DNA of 13,779 nucleotides from Planctomycetota bacterium (lineage in GTDB: Bacteria; Planctomycetota; UBA1135; UBA2386): the NCBI GenBank assembly GCA_947455805.1, contig CANGSN010000032.1:1-13779 (forward strand). The letters run 5' to 3'. The translations under genes and the position numbers were made by a program. Below the pieces are notes generated by a model. The model was not told where the DNA came from and searched no databases. It saw only the letters and a program-made list of their open reading frames with translations. This document shows positions 5,954 through 13,105 of this stretch, piece by piece. Position 1 is the first letter of the stretch. Each line of letters opens with the position of its first letter.

Positions 5954-6577
5954 ATGACTCTCACTGCATTCCTGACCATGCGCATCGGTGGCGCGATCCT
6001 GAAGGGCAGCTCGCGCTTCAAGGACCGCGACGGCCAGATCGTCGTGACCGGCGTGACCCACGAGGTGGTGACCGCCGATCCCACCCCCAAGCACCGCTCG
6101 ATGGTCATCACCAAGGACATCGATCGGGCGACGCCGTTCCTGCACCAGGCGTTCCACGGCAACGTCGCCTTCGACGAATGCCTGCTGGAGTTCACGCGCA
6201 TGCCGCCGATGGGCGGGCGCATGGAAGTGCACGCCGACGTTCGCCTTACCAAGGCCCGCATCACGTCGATCCGCAGCTTCATGCCGAGCTGCCTGCATCC
6301 GGTGAACCATCCGCTGCCCGAATACGAGGAGGTCACCGTCGTCTACGACGAGATCGAATGGACCTGGCGCGGCAAGGACACCGACGACTCGGACTACGGG
6401 CACAAGATCAAGGATTGCGATTGGTCCGAGGACTGGCCGTCGTGGACGGATGCATTCGAGGCGCAGGTGCAGAGCCTGATGCAGGACGTCGGCAAGTCCG
6501 TGGGGTCCGCGGCCGCGGCCGCCCTCGAGAAGGCACTGCAGCCGAAGGCGCCGCCGGCTCCCGAAGAGCCGAAGTAG
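5954..6577 (+). CDS. hcp: Hcp-like type VI secretion tube protein, paralogue B
   Basis: Second tandem Hcp-like protein, 207 residues. It opens almost identically to paralogue A (MTLTAFLTMR against MTLAAFLTLR). It keeps the hallmark DIDRATPFLHQAFHG (55-69), the strand-turn LLEFTRMPPMGG, VRLTKARITSIRSFMP and EYEEVTVVYDEIEWTWRG (123-140). It lacks A's Ala-rich insertion. Its tail (about 145-207) contains DWSEDWPSWTDAF, an amphipathic helix (VQSLMQDVGKSV), an Ala run and a Pro-rich end. A Trp-containing helical tail is shared with A, though the ends differ. The pair looks like an old tandem duplication that has diverged. The two could form mixed rings or alternating layers in one tube, which is inference. 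The gene ends 13 bases before the stop of the convergent fadE; no clear terminator lies between. Confidence 0.82.
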   Translation: MTLTAFLTMRIGGAILKGSSRFKDRDGQIVVTGVTHEVVTADPTPKHRSMVITKDIDRATPFLHQAFHGNVAFDECLLEFTRMPPMGGRMEVHADVRLTKARITSIRSFMPSCLHPVNHPLPEYEEVTVVYDEIEWTWRGKDTDDSDYGHKIKDCDWSEDWPSWTDAFEAQVQSLMQDVGKSVGSAAAAALEKALQPKAPPAPEEPK

Positions 6578-6590
6578 TTTGTGGGCCGGG

Positions 6591-9062
6591 TCAGGCGTGC
6601 GGCGCCAAGGTCGGCCGCTGCGCATCGCGGCCCTCGGCGTATTCCTGCAGCGTGAAGCTGTCGACGGCGACCGCTTCCGCGCGCGCGACCTCGGCGTCGC
6701 GCACCAGCTGGCGCTCGGCCTCGCTGAGGATGCCCTTCTCGACCGCCTGGTCGAGCAGCTGCTCCGGCCGCGCCTTCGGCAGGCGCGCCGAACGCACCGC
6801 GTCCTTCAGCTTCTTCAGTACCGGCTCGGCGTCGGTGCACAGCTGCAGCGCGTGCTCGAGGCGGCCGAGCGCTTCGTTCGGGTCCTGCGGCACGTGGATG
6901 CGGCCGCTGAGGCGGTCGCGCTGCGGGCCCGGCTGCAGGATCGTGCGTGCGACGCGGTGGCCGGTGGCGTCGTCCGGGCCCGCGCCAAAGCGCGTGAGCC
7001 GCGCCCACAAGCCGCCCGGCAGCGCCAGCAGGCCGCCGAGGCCCGGCAGCCGCAGGTTGGCGTAGAGCCCTTCGCGCGCCTGCTGCATGCGGGCGAACGC
7101 GTGTTCGCAGGCCCAGCGCACGAGCGGCAGGTCCTCGCGGCGGTGGCCTTCGGCGGCGAAGCGGCGCAGCGCGGCGCTGCACAGGAACAGCCAGCTGAAC
7201 CAGTCGGCGAAGCGGCCGGTGATCTTCTCCTTGCGCTTCAGGTCGCCGCCGTAGGCGCCCATCGCCAGGTCGGCGAGCAGCGCGAACTCGGCCGAGGCCC
7301 AGTTGAGGCGCCGCCAGAACGTCTTCGTCGCCCCGCCTTCCGGCGTCCAGGTGAAGGCACCGCGGGTCAGGCCGTGCACGGCGGTGCGCACGGCGTTGCG
7401 CACGACGTGGCCGACGTGCGGCCAGAACGCGCGGTCGAACGCCGGCGCGTCGTTGCGCGAGATGGCGTCGAGTTCCTGGTAGGCGTACGGGTGGCAGCGG
7501 ATCGCGCCCTGGCCGAAGATCATCAGCGTGCGCGTCAGGATGTTGGCGCCTTCGACCGTGATGCAGATCGGCGTGCCGGCGTAGCCGTGCGCCAGCAGGT
7601 TGCGCGGGCCGCGCGAGATCGCCGCACCGCCCATGACGTCCATGCCGTCGTTGATGATCTGCCGCCACAGCTCGGTGGTGTTGTACTTGGCGATCGCGGT
7701 GACGACCGCCGGCTGCTGGCCCTGGTCGAGCGCGCCGTTGACGTAGCGCCGCGCGGCTTCGAGCAGCCACGTCGAGCCGGCGATGCGCGCCAGCGGTTCT
7801 TCGATGCCTTCGAAGCGGCCGATCGGCAGGCCGAACTGCTGCCGCACCGCCGCGTAGGCGCCGACCGCGCGCGCGACCAGCTGGGCGCCGCCGGTGGCGG
7901 TCGCCGGCAGCGAGATGCCGCGGCCCGCGGCGAGGCATTCCATCAGCATCTGCCAGCCGCGGCCGGCACCGGCGGCGCCACCGAAGATCGTCTCCTCGAG
8001 CGGCACCAGCACGTCGCGACCGCTGGTGGGGCAGTTGTAGAACGGCACGCCCATCGGGTCGTGCCGGCGGCCGAGCACGACGCCCGCCGTCGACGTCGGC
8101 ACGAGGCCACAGGTGATGCCGGGGAACGGGCCCTTGCCGAGCAGGTTCTCCGGATCGTGCAGCTGGAAGGCGAGGCCGAGCACGGTCGCCACCGCCGCCA
8201 GCGTGATGTAGCGCTTGTTCCAGCTGAGGCGCAGCCACAAGCGGCCGTCCTCACCGCGGAAGACCACGCCGGTCGAAGTGATGCTGCCGGCGTCGCTACC
8301 GGCACCCGGCTCGGTCAGCGCGAAGCACGGCACTTCGCGGCCGTCGGCGAGGGCCGGCAGCCAGCGCTGCTTCTGCGCGTCGGTGCCGTAGTGCACCAGC
8401 AGTTCGGCCGGGCCGAGCGAGTTCGGCACCATGACGGTGATCGCCAGCGGCAGCGAACGCGACGCCAGCTTGGCGACGACGGCGCTGTTCGCCGACGGCG
8501 ACATGCCGAGCCCACCGAACTCCTTCGGGATGATCAGGCCGAAGAAGCGCTCGCGCTTCAGGTAGTCCCAGACCGCGGGCGGCAGGTCGCGTTCCTGGTG
8601 CACGCGCCAGTCGTCGGTCAAAGCACAGACCTCGGCGACCGGGCCGTCGACGAAGCGCGCTTCTTCGTCGCTCAGGTCCGGGTAGTCGGCGCGCGCCAGC
8701 TTCTGCAGCGACGGCGCGCCGGAGAACAGTTCACCGTCGAGCCACACGGTGCCGGCGGCGATCGCCGCGCGCTCGGTGTCGCTGATCTGCGGCATGAAGC
8801 CCGTGCGGCGGAACAGCGACAGCAGGCGGTCGCTCAGCAGCGGCCGGCGCAGCGCTGGCACGACGATCACGACACACGGCAGCAGCAGCAAGGTGGCGAG
8901 CCACCAGGGCGCGCCGAACGTCCAGCAGCCGACGGCGACCAGCGCCGTGCACAGCCACATCGGCGCGCCCACGAACACGGCGGCCAGCAGCGTCGTCGCG
9001 CAGAGCGCCGAGATCGCCCAGAGCGGCAGTCCGCTCGAGGCGCCGTAGTGCAGAAGTTCCAT
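6591..9062 (-). CDS. fadE: FadE-type acyl-CoA dehydrogenase
   Basis: Flavin enzyme of the first beta-oxidation step, converting fatty acyl-CoA to trans-2-enoyl-CoA. The 823 residues match the size of E. coli FadE (814) rather than the roughly 390-residue soluble enzymes. Residues about 10-70 are hydrophobic, with two or three membrane segments. The dehydrogenase core follows: FGLIIPKEFGGLGMS (174-188), CFALTEPGAGSDAGS (246-260; FAD and substrate strand), GVPFYNCPTSGRDVLVPLE, GRGISLPATATGGAQ (380-393), QFGLPIGRFEGIEEPLARIAG in outline, and ITVEGANILTRT with E504 where the catalytic Glu is expected. 'LMIFGQGAIRCHPY' follows. The last 280 residues form the FadE-specific C-terminal domain (DUF1974-type). 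It is third in a same-strand run after the amidase and GNAT genes, with a 96-base gap to GNAT that may hold its own promoter. No strong Shine-Dalgarno site is seen. ETF partners are not in the window. Confidence 0.92.
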   Translation of the reverse strand: MELLHYGASSGLPLWAISALCATTLLAAVFVGAPMWLCTALVAVGCWTFGAPWWLATLLLLPCVVIVVPALRRPLLSDRLLSLFRRTGFMPQISDTERAAIAAGTVWLDGELFSGAPSLQKLARADYPDLSDEEARFVDGPVAEVCALTDDWRVHQERDLPPAVWDYLKRERFFGLIIPKEFGGLGMSPSANSAVVAKLASRSLPLAITVMVPNSLGPAELLVHYGTDAQKQRWLPALADGREVPCFALTEPGAGSDAGSITSTGVVFRGEDGRLWLRLSWNKRYITLAAVATVLGLAFQLHDPENLLGKGPFPGITCGLVPTSTAGVVLGRRHDPMGVPFYNCPTSGRDVLVPLEETIFGGAAGAGRGWQMLMECLAAGRGISLPATATGGAQLVARAVGAYAAVRQQFGLPIGRFEGIEEPLARIAGSTWLLEAARRYVNGALDQGQQPAVVTAIAKYNTTELWRQIINDGMDVMGGAAISRGPRNLLAHGYAGTPICITVEGANILTRTLMIFGQGAIRCHPYAYQELDAISRNDAPAFDRAFWPHVGHVVRNAVRTAVHGLTRGAFTWTPEGGATKTFWRRLNWASAEFALLADLAMGAYGGDLKRKEKITGRFADWFSWLFLCSAALRRFAAEGHRREDLPLVRWACEHAFARMQQAREGLYANLRLPGLGGLLALPGGLWARLTRFGAGPDDATGHRVARTILQPGPQRDRLSGRIHVPQDPNEALGRLEHALQLCTDAEPVLKKLKDAVRSARLPKARPEQLLDQAVEKGILSEAERQLVRDAEVARAEAVAVDSFTLQEYAEGRDAQRPTLAPHA

Positions 9063-9158
9063 GTGGTTCTCTGCTCGCCGCTATCGGCATTCGGACAGCC
9101 TCTCCTAGTCGCGGCCGCCGCTCTTGCTACCGGGCTGGCGAAGTCGCCATGCCAACGG

Positions 9159-9668
9159 TCACAGCAGGCGCGCGTAGAACGTGTCGCAGCCGTGGTGGCC
9201 GGTGGCGCCTTCGGCGGCGCACTGCGTCGTGAAGCCGGCGGCGCGGTAGAGGCGCTGGGCGGCGAGCATGCGACCGGTCGTCTCCAGGTAGCAGCGGCGG
9301 TAGCCCGCGGCGCGCATCTCGTCGAGCAGCAGTTCGATCAGCGCCCGGCCGAGGCCTTGCCCGCGCGCGGTCGGCAGGAAGTACATCTTGCGCAGCTCGC
9401 AGACGGCGGCGTCGGGCGCCGAACCGGCGAGCCGCGCGAAGCCTGCACCACCGTGCACCGTGCCGGCCTGCTCGACCACGTAGTAGCGCGCGTCGCTGGT
9501 GCGGTAGTTCTGGCTCATCGCCAGCACCTCGGCGTCGTGGATCGCGAAGCCTGGGCCGCTGGCGCCGTGCTCGGTCATCACCGTGCAGATGATCGCGGCC
9601 ACCACCTCGTCGTCGCTCGGGCGGATCGGCCGCAGGATCCACGGCGCACTGCCGGTGGGCGTGGTCAC
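9159..9668 (-). CDS. GNAT family N-acetyltransferase
   Basis: Acetyl-CoA-dependent N-acetyltransferase of 169 residues; the acceptor is unknown. Motifs are the N-terminal strand ILRPIRPSDDEVVAAII (11-27), ELRKMYFLPTARGQGLGRAL (91-110) with the acetyl-CoA pyrophosphate loop RGQGLG at 102-107, RRCYLETTGRM (124-134), AAQRLYRAAGF (136-146) and an end GATGHHGCDTFYARLL. This corresponds to a bacterial group whose members read 'GPGFAIHD' near residue 38, as here. The GTG start at 9668 is chosen because it gives the family N-terminus and sits one base after the stop of the amidase gene, with GGGGAAG upstream. An internal ATG (residue 31) would remove the first strand. Coupling with the amidase suggests a shared transcript, possibly linked to cell-wall metabolism or amino-sugar chemistry, which is inference only. 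Confidence 0.85.
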   Translation of the reverse strand: MTTPTGSAPWILRPIRPSDDEVVAAIICTVMTEHGASGPGFAIHDAEVLAMSQNYRTSDARYYVVEQAGTVHGGAGFARLAGSAPDAAVCELRKMYFLPTARGQGLGRALIELLLDEMRAAGYRRCYLETTGRMLAAQRLYRAAGFTTQCAAEGATGHHGCDTFYARLL

Positions 9669-9669
9669 G

Positions 9670-10689
9670 TCACTTCCCCATGCCGGCGCGCAGCCGCCGC
9701 GCTTCTTGCAGCAGGCGATCCCACTGCATCGCCGGGCCCGGATCCTGCTTGTTCTTCTGCACGTGGAAGTGGCCGACGATGCCGTCGAACGCGCGCAGCC
9801 GTTCTTCGGGCAATGCCGCCGAGACGACGCGGCCAGCGGCGTCGCGCGGCACCTCCAGCCGGATGCGCGGCAGCAGCTTGTTGAGGCCCGCACACAGGTG
9901 CGCCAAGGCGCGGTACTGCTCGGGCGTGAAGTCGAACTGGTGGTACATGCGTCCCTGGACCTCGCCGCTGACGAAGTCCGGGCGATCGGGCCGCGGCACG
10001 AAGCCCGGCGTGCGGATGCCGGTCTCCGCCATCCACGCCGGGTAGCGCAGGAACCAGCCGCGTTCGTCCTTGTCGTACCAGCGCCGCATGTCGGCGCTGA
10101 GCGGCTGCGCGAACGCACCGGGATGCGCGATCTCGACGCCGATCGAGAAGTCGTTGGCGTAGGTGGCGTGGAACGCCTTCTCGCGCAGGTCGAGCGTCTG
10201 GTACAGCGTGCCGTCGACGTCGAGCAGGAAGTGCACCGACAGGTTGCGCACGTCCTGCAGGATCTTGAAGCACTGCCGCGAGGTGCCGGCGACGTCGTAG
10301 TGCAGCACGAACGTGTGCACCGCCTGCTGCAGGTCGCCGAGGGACATGCCACCGTCGGCGGCGCGGGCGGCGAGCGCCTGGTCGAGGCCGCCGCGCACGG
10401 GGGCGTAGCGGAGCTGGCCGTCGGGCTTCTCCTCGGCGGTGAAACGCTTCTGCCGCTGGTAGGCGTCGTAGCCCGGCGGTTCGCGCCAACCGACGACCCG
10501 CGTGCCGATGTCGAACGGTCGGCCGCAGGCTTCGATCGAGTTCGGCGTGGTCTTCGGCGCGCTGACGCAACGCACCAGCAGCATGGCCAGGACGACGACG
10601 CCGGCGGCGGCGCAGCGGAGCTGCCAGCGGGGGCGTGGGGGCGGGGTGGCGGCCGGCGACGTCGGGACGAGCACGCGGGGATTCTGCAT
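9670..10689 (-). CDS. N-acetylmuramoyl-L-alanine amidase, Amidase_2 (AmpD-like) type, membrane-anchored or exported
   Basis: Zinc amidase that cleaves the bond between N-acetylmuramic acid and L-Ala in peptidoglycan or its fragments. The 339 residues begin with a Pro-rich and Arg-rich segment and one hydrophobic helix (about 27-41), giving an inner-membrane anchor or signal peptide; LLVRC is a poor lipobox. The catalytic domain starts near 120. It has VLHYDVAG (H130, zinc ligand), LSVHFLLDVDGTLYQTLDL (150-168), KAFHATYANDFSIGVEI (171-187) and GHFHVQKNKQDPGPAMQWD (306-324), with H307 and D316 as the other likely zinc ligands. It is longer than AmpD (about 187) because of the anchor and an insert of about 110 residues between the middle motifs and the GH..DPG motif. 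A periplasmic location would suit wall turnover or remodelling. It heads a run with the GNAT gene. The start ATG has only a weak ribosome site. Confidence 0.85.
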   Translation of the reverse strand: MQNPRVLVPTSPAATPPPRPRWQLRCAAAGVVVLAMLLVRCVSAPKTTPNSIEACGRPFDIGTRVVGWREPPGYDAYQRQKRFTAEEKPDGQLRYAPVRGGLDQALAARAADGGMSLGDLQQAVHTFVLHYDVAGTSRQCFKILQDVRNLSVHFLLDVDGTLYQTLDLREKAFHATYANDFSIGVEIAHPGAFAQPLSADMRRWYDKDERGWFLRYPAWMAETGIRTPGFVPRPDRPDFVSGEVQGRMYHQFDFTPEQYRALAHLCAGLNKLLPRIRLEVPRDAAGRVVSAALPEERLRAFDGIVGHFHVQKNKQDPGPAMQWDRLLQEARRLRAGMGK

Positions 10690-10856
10690 GGCCCCGCGTC
10701 GCTTTGGCCAGAGGTCCGGGACATTCCATTGCTTCCGCGCGCTTCGGTCGACAACTTCCCGCCATCAGAGGCCACGGTGCGCGCCGCCCCAGCGCCACCA
10801 ACCAGGGCCGCCAGACCCCGCGGGTTCTTCCCGCGCCACGACACGAGACTCCAAGC

Positions 10857-12533
10857 ATGCTGCGATCGCTCCCGCTGTTGCTCCTCGGATCCCTGCTGAC
10901 GGCGCAGGACCCGGTTCCTCCAGCACCACCCGCCTCGCCGGTCGCTCCCGCGGCACCCGCCGCCCAGCAAGCACCGAAGCCGGTCCCTCCGGCTGCCATG
11001 GCGACGATCGAGGCGAAGGAACTTCTGGCCCACGCCACCTGGCTCGCCGCCGAAGAGCGCGGCGGCCGCTTGACCGGATCGCCAGGGCAGCAGGCGGCGG
11101 CGGACTACATCGCCAAGCACTTCGCAGCGCTCGGCCTCGAGCCGCTCGGCGAGGAGGTCGACGGCAAGCGGACGTTCTTCCAGCACTATGGCATCGCCCG
11201 CACGCACGTCGCCGAAACGTCGCGGCTCAAGGTGGGGGCGCTCGACCTCGCCGACGGCTTCGCGGTGCTCGGTGGCAAGCCGGTCGAGGTCAAGCTGGAA
11301 GGCAAGCTGACGTTCTGCGGCCTCGGTCGCGTCAAGGGCGCTGCCAGCGACCTCGCGCCGGAGCAGTCGCTAGCGGGTCAGATCGCCGTCGTCGCGATCA
11401 AGGGGCCGCGCGGCGAGGTCGCCAAGGACCTCAGCGTCGAGCAGAAGTTCGGCATGTGCTTCCCGGTGTTCGGCCAGCTGGGCCGCACGGCCAAGGGTCT
11501 GGCCGGCAAGGGGGCCGCCGCGGTCGTGTTCGTGCTGGTCGACGACGCGATCGGCATGTCGGACGTGCTCAACTACCTGGCCGTGGCGCCGGGCAAGGAC
11601 GTGCTGGCGCCGCGCTTCGAAGGTGCCGACGCCGGCATGAGCGGCATGGCGGCGATGCTCGGCGGCGGCGGCGACGGCCCGCCCTCGCTGGTGCTGTCGG
11701 TGCCGACCAGTGCGAAGGTGCTGGCGGAGCTGGCGATCGATGCCGACGCGCTGCGCAAGTTCCTGAAGGGGGACGGCGAGCGGCCGACGGCGAAGGCCGA
11801 CGTCGGCGGCGGGCTCAACCTGGCGATCACGCACGAAGCCGACGCCAAGGCGAGCAATGTCTGCGCAGTGCTGCGCGGCAGCGACCCGAAGCTCGCGGCC
11901 GAGGCGATCGTCTACTCGGCGCACATGGACCACGTCGGCCGCCGCTTCGACGGCGAGGTGTTCAACGGTGCCGACGACAACGCGTCGGGCTCGGCCGGAC
12001 TGCTGGCGATCGCCAGTGCGTGGGCGAAGAGCAAGGAGAAGCAGAAGCGCAGCATCGTGTTCCTGTCGGTGTCCGGCGAAGAACTCGGCTTGTGGGGCAG
12101 CGCCTACTACGCCAACAACCCGACCTGGCCGGCCGACCAGATCGTCGCCAACATCAACACCGACATGATCGGCCGCAGCGGCCCGGAGTCGGGCCCGATG
12201 GAGGTCACGGTCACGCCGAGCCACGGCCACAAGATGTTCTCGACGATCGTGCGCGACTCGGCGGTGTTCGCCGAGCAGCTCGGTTGCACCTTCACCTCGG
12301 GTGACAAGTACTACACCCGCAGCGATCACTACAACTTCGCGCAGAAGGGCATCCCGGTGGTGTTCTTCTGCAACGGCGAGCACGAGGACTACCACCAGGT
12401 CACCGACCACGCCGACAAGCTCGACGGCGCCAAGATGGAGCGCATCGCCCGCTTGTCGTTCTGGACCGGATGGTCGGTCGCGAACGCCGACGAGCGGCCG
12501 CGCAAGCTCGGCCGGCAGCCGTCCTGGCGCTGA
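10857..12533 (+). CDS. Exported M28 family zinc metallopeptidase with PA domain
   Basis: Predicted secreted aminopeptidase of the M28 family (558 residues). The signal peptide MLRSLPLLLLGSLLTA is likely cut before Gln17. A Pro/Ala-rich linker runs to about 47. The start of the peptidase fold is at ELLAHATWLAAEERGGRLTGSPGQQAAADYIAKHFAALGLEP in outline (53-94). An insert of about 200 residues follows and includes a protease-associated (PA) type region. The two-zinc site is complete: H356 and D358 in SAHMDHVG, D373/D374 in GADDNASG, E408 and E409 in SGEELG, D436 in NTDMIG and H513 in YHQVTDH. The start at 10857 is chosen for the signal peptide; the frame is open upstream to 10635, but that stretch is antisense to the amidase gene. 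It diverges from the amidase across a 167-base gap in which I recognise no regulatory motif. It probably supplies amino acids from external peptides. Confidence 0.9.
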   Translation: MLRSLPLLLLGSLLTAQDPVPPAPPASPVAPAAPAAQQAPKPVPPAAMATIEAKELLAHATWLAAEERGGRLTGSPGQQAAADYIAKHFAALGLEPLGEEVDGKRTFFQHYGIARTHVAETSRLKVGALDLADGFAVLGGKPVEVKLEGKLTFCGLGRVKGAASDLAPEQSLAGQIAVVAIKGPRGEVAKDLSVEQKFGMCFPVFGQLGRTAKGLAGKGAAAVVFVLVDDAIGMSDVLNYLAVAPGKDVLAPRFEGADAGMSGMAAMLGGGGDGPPSLVLSVPTSAKVLAELAIDADALRKFLKGDGERPTAKADVGGGLNLAITHEADAKASNVCAVLRGSDPKLAAEAIVYSAHMDHVGRRFDGEVFNGADDNASGSAGLLAIASAWAKSKEKQKRSIVFLSVSGEELGLWGSAYYANNPTWPADQIVANINTDMIGRSGPESGPMEVTVTPSHGHKMFSTIVRDSAVFAEQLGCTFTSGDKYYTRSDHYNFAQKGIPVVFFCNGEHEDYHQVTDHADKLDGAKMERIARLSFWTGWSVANADERPRKLGRQPSWR

Positions 12534-12610
12534 GAGCCCGCGCTGGAGGCCCCGCCACGGGATCGGCGGCGGGCTGTTGCCTGCGATGCGCCGATGGCGA
12601 CCATGCCGGC

Positions 12611-13021
12611 ATGAGAAAGCCGGCTTCGCCCGAGATCGCAGCCTTCCTCGCCGTCGGTCGCTTCGCGGTCGTCGGCGCCTCGCAAGACCGCCAAAAGTAT
12701 GGCAACAAGGTGCTGCGCTGCTACCAGATGCACGGCCTGCCGGTGGTCGGCGTCAACCCGAAGCTGCAGACGGTCGAAGGGGTCGCGTGCCATGCGCGCC
12801 TCGGCGACGTGCCGGCCGGGGCCCTCGCCGTGTCGGTGGTCGCCCCGCCGGCGGCGGCTCGCGCCATACTCGCCGACGCGCAGGCACGCGGGGTGCGGCA
12901 CGTGTGGTTCCAGCCCGGAGCGGAGGATGCCGCCGCGATCGCCGAAGCCCGTGCTGCCGGCATGGTGGTCATCGCCGACGGCCCGTGCCTGCTGGTGCAG
13001 CTGGGCTTCCACGACGACTGA
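12611..13021 (+). CDS. CoA-binding domain protein (YccU-like)
   Basis: Small Rossmann-type protein of 136 residues in the CoA_binding family, whose members resemble the N-terminal part of succinyl-CoA synthetase alpha. The cellular role of the stand-alone form is not established. Visible landmarks are FAVVGASQDRQKYGNKVLRCY (18-38 in outline; nucleotide-binding GAS loop), LPVVGVNPKLQTVEGV (43-58), AVSVVAPPAAARAIL (73-87), VRHVWFQPGAED (95-106) and GPCLLVQLGF near the end. The length equals that of typical YccU-like proteins. The ATG at 12611 gives the family N-terminus; no Shine-Dalgarno site is obvious. It lies 77 bases after the M28 gene on the same strand. That gap holds a 6-bp inverted repeat, CCCGCC (12551-12556) with GGCGGG (12568-12573), a weak terminator candidate. 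Confidence 0.87.
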   Translation: MRKPASPEIAAFLAVGRFAVVGASQDRQKYGNKVLRCYQMHGLPVVGVNPKLQTVEGVACHARLGDVPAGALAVSVVAPPAAARAILADAQARGVRHVWFQPGAEDAAAIAEARAAGMVVIADGPCLLVQLGFHDD

Positions 13022-13035
13022 CGCCGCCGGCTACG

Positions 13036-13077
13036 CCGAGTGCGGACAGACTCGGGGCACGCCGGCGCATTGTCCGC
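13036..13077 (+). other. Overlapping inverted repeats upstream of the SMUG1-like gene
   Basis: CCGAGT (13036-13041) pairs with ACTCGG (13050-13055), and GCGGACA (13042-13048) pairs perfectly with TGTCCGC (13071-13077). The second pair's left arm lies in the loop of the first, so the two hairpins exclude each other. They fill much of the 84-base gap between two same-strand genes. A terminator or an alternative-fold leader is possible. There is no T-run, and GC-rich chance pairing is likely enough to keep confidence low. Confidence 0.28.
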
Positions 13078-13105
13078 TGCCGGCCCCTGCGGTAAGGCTG
13101 TCGGC

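Noticed and set aside
5125..6625. Long minus-strand open frames opposite the Hcp-like genes
   Set aside because: They are antisense to two proteins with clear Hcp motifs and strong ribosome sites, and their translations show no recognisable domain.
9145..9158. Small hairpin TGGCG/CGCCA with a 4-base loop downstream of the GNAT gene
   Set aside because: A five-pair stem without a T-run is expected by chance at this GC content.
6579..9884. Plus-strand open frame of 1101 codons
   Set aside because: It is antisense to fadE and the GNAT gene. The translation is Arg/Ala/Gln/His/Val-rich without any family motif, a common artefact of high-GC codon bias.
10690..10856. Divergent promoter between the amidase and M28 genes
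   Set aside because: A promoter must be near here, but I found no convincing -35/-10 pair or operator, so none is annotated.
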